Part shown: in pieces, positions 5,449 to 6,612 of the stretch
Layout: each line of letters begins with the position of its first letter
How positions within the stretch are numbered: position 1 is the stretch's first letter
Assembly: GCA_013316395.1 (NCBI GenBank)
Contig: WSMU01000036.1
Coordinates: forward strand, 1 to 6,612
DNA from: Alphaproteobacteria bacterium
GTDB lineage: Bacteria > Pseudomonadota > Alphaproteobacteria > Rs-D84
DNA: 6,612 nucleotides
Reading direction: 5' to 3'
The notes under the pieces: model-generated
Databases searched by the model: none
Told to the model about the DNA's origin: nothing
Seen by the model: the letters and a program-made list of their open reading frames with translations, nothing else
Program-made: the position numbers and the translations under genes

Positions 5449-6612
5449 TTAGCGGCCTCCGAACATTACACGCAGATTTTTGATAATGCGTCCGATAAAC
5501 TGAGTTTTGGAAACGCGTTCCATTGCAATCAAGGGTGCACGTGCGATAACGCGACCGTTTTGCTCGGCTATTATTTCACCGACAACGGCTCCTTTTTCAA
5601 CCGGTGCTGGCAATGGGTCGCTATAGCGTGCCAATACGCGCAGTCCCGACATTGGCGCAGATTTGGGCAGAGTTATTGCAAAATTTTTCTCAACAGTTGC
5701 TATTACATGCGGTGCGCGGCCGTACCATACTGGAATTGCCGCTATCTTGTCGCCGGCATGATAGAACAGTTTGTTTGCGGTTGTTGCATATCCGTGATTC
5801 AGCAGCTTTTTCATTTCCCCAGCCAGGGCGTCATGCCCCTTGCCGTTAAAGCCGTTTATAATTCCAATCAGGCGCCGACCCCCGACATTACTGCTGGCTA
5901 CCATGCCATAGCCACCCTCGGCAGTATGACCTGTCTTTAGGCCATCCGCCCCTGGCATTATGAACAGCAGCTTGTTATAGTTTACCGTATGGGTCCGACC
6001 CCATTCCCGGCACCAGTCTGTTTGATGTTCGTCGAATTCAAAGCGCTTGGTGGCAAACATCGGATAAATATCCGGATAGTCGGATATTATATGATAAGCC
6101 AGGGTCGCCAGCTCGCGGCTGGTCATCAAATTATTTGGGTCGGGCAGGCCGGATGCATTTCCAAAAGAAGACAGTGGCATGCCGATTGCGCGCGCCTTAT
6201 CCTGCATCATTTTTGTAAAACTGGCCTCACTCCCCGCCAGTTTTTCCGCAACAACAACAGATGCATCGCCCCCGGATAAAACAATCAGGCCTAAAATAAG
6301 GTCGCGTACGGTAATGCTTTGCCCCTCTACCAGGCATATTTTGCTGGCCGGATACCATTTCGGGTCGTTATAGTCTGCGTTTTTCCCAACCGTTATCCTG
6401 TCATCCATTGTCAGGCGGCCGGCCTTTATCTCATCAAACAGCACCACCAGCGTCATCAGCTTTATCATAGAAGAAGGCGGCATCAAAACATCCGCATTTT
6501 TCGCCACGATTTCCGTCCCGGAATCATAGTCAATTAGAAATGCCGACTTTGCCTTGGTTGAAAATTCAGCCGAAGCCGCAGTTGTTACAAGAGATAAAAA
6601 TAAGATAAATAA
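5449..6612 (-). CDS. dacA: D-alanyl-D-alanine carboxypeptidase (PBP5/DacA family), N-terminus cut by window edge
   Basis: This is a serine peptidase that trims the terminal D-Ala of peptidoglycan pentapeptides in the periplasm. The frame stays open to the right edge, giving 387 visible residues; probably only a few codons including the start are missing. Visible residues 1-15 (LFILFLSLVTTAASA) are the hydrophobic end of a signal peptide, cleaved after ASA. A GTG at 6507 would remove this and is not the start. The catalytic SXXK is SMIK (visible 48-51), and KTG is intact in GLKTGHTAEGGYG (226-228). The second motif, normally SXN, reads SGG in VLSGGDAS (113-115). A beta-rich PBP5 C-terminal domain follows. 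The last 16 residues, FIGRIIKNLRVMFGGR, look like the amphipathic helix that anchors PBP5 to the inner membrane. It is the first visible gene of the dacA-holB-tatD-smpB run. Without the usual SXN, full activity is less certain than family membership. Confidence 0.93.
   Translation of the reverse strand, partial: LFILFLSLVTTAASAEFSTKAKSAFLIDYDSGTEIVAKNADVLMPPSSMIKLMTLVVLFDEIKAGRLTMDDRITVGKNADYNDPKWYPASKICLVEGQSITVRDLILGLIVLSGGDASVVVAEKLAGSEASFTKMMQDKARAIGMPLSSFGNASGLPDPNNLMTSRELATLAYHIISDYPDIYPMFATKRFEFDEHQTDWCREWGRTHTVNYNKLLFIMPGADGLKTGHTAEGGYGMVASSNVGGRRLIGIINGFNGKGHDALAGEMKKLLNHGYATTANKLFYHAGDKIAAIPVWYGRAPHVIATVEKNFAITLPKSAPMSGLRVLARYSDPLPAPVEKGAVVGEIIAEQNGRVIARAPLIAMERVSKTQFIGRIIKNLRVMFGGR
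5456..5460 (-). promoter_or_regulatory. holB Shine-Dalgarno inside the dacA end
   Basis: On the minus strand GGAGG sits 8 bases before the holB ATG and is embedded in the last dacA codons, which encode the terminal Gly-Gly-Arg. It fixes the holB start and shows tight operon packing. Confidence 0.75.

Noticed and set aside
6068..6087. Perfect 7-base inverted repeat ATATCCG/CGGATAT with a 6-base gap, considered as a dif-like recombination site or operator
   Set aside because: It lies inside dacA and encodes the conserved-looking SDYPDIYP segment. It does not resemble the dif consensus, and repeated Asp/Tyr/Pro codons explain it.
1..6612. Possible TGA reassignment, because none of the eight genes ends in TGA (six TAA, two TAG)
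   Set aside because: The Trp codons checked in xerC, the SIMPL gene, smpB, tatD, holB and dacA are all TGG, and no gene needs an in-frame TGA read as an amino acid. The stop bias is compatible with chance or composition.

Overview
The window reads as a compact piece of a bacterial chromosome, most likely from an uncultured alphaproteobacterium. The clue is the minus-strand run dacA-holB-tatD. From memory, alphaproteobacteria commonly carry dacA-tmk-holB-metG-tatD, and the delta' protein here has alphaproteobacterial-style signatures (GPKGIGKATLAYK and EWRVVLIDSVDELN). Base composition is moderate, spacers are short, and there are no mobile elements, rRNA, tRNA or CRISPR arrays that I can see. 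A host-associated or reduced lineage is possible but is only inference.

Left part, plus strand (1-2878). A rho-independent terminator (45-73) closes an unseen upstream transcript. It is followed by trpS (tryptophanyl-tRNA synthetase, start at 151), a SIMPL/DUF541 protein with an N-terminal membrane segment, and xerC (tyrosine recombinase of the XerCD chromosome-dimer system). Gaps of 40 and 3 bases suggest co-transcription. A strong hairpin (2853-2878) ends this unit.

Middle. The same hairpin also serves, from the other strand, a small minus-strand gene (2878-3192). It encodes an unrecognised 104-residue protein with a signal peptide, a two-cysteine exported segment, one membrane helix and a basic tail. 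It has its own candidate promoter and a good ribosome binding site.

Right part, minus strand (3251-6612), transcribed right to left: dacA (D,D-carboxypeptidase, its first few codons beyond the right edge), holB (clamp-loader delta'), tatD (metal-dependent nuclease) and smpB (trans-translation factor), then a weak terminator. dacA and holB are 1 base apart, holB and tatD overlap by 10 bases, and smpB follows tatD after 39 bases with a candidate promoter of its own that would give a leaderless message.

The genes are housekeeping: protein synthesis (trpS, smpB), chromosome replication and segregation (holB, xerC), cell wall (dacA) and envelope stress (SIMPL). I see no new multi-gene system. The points most worth a second look are a trpS unlike the usual alphaproteobacterial form and lacking any Trp residue, an SXN motif changed to SGG in DacA, the apparently leaderless smpB, the loss of tmk and metG from the conserved gene order, and the small orphan membrane protein.
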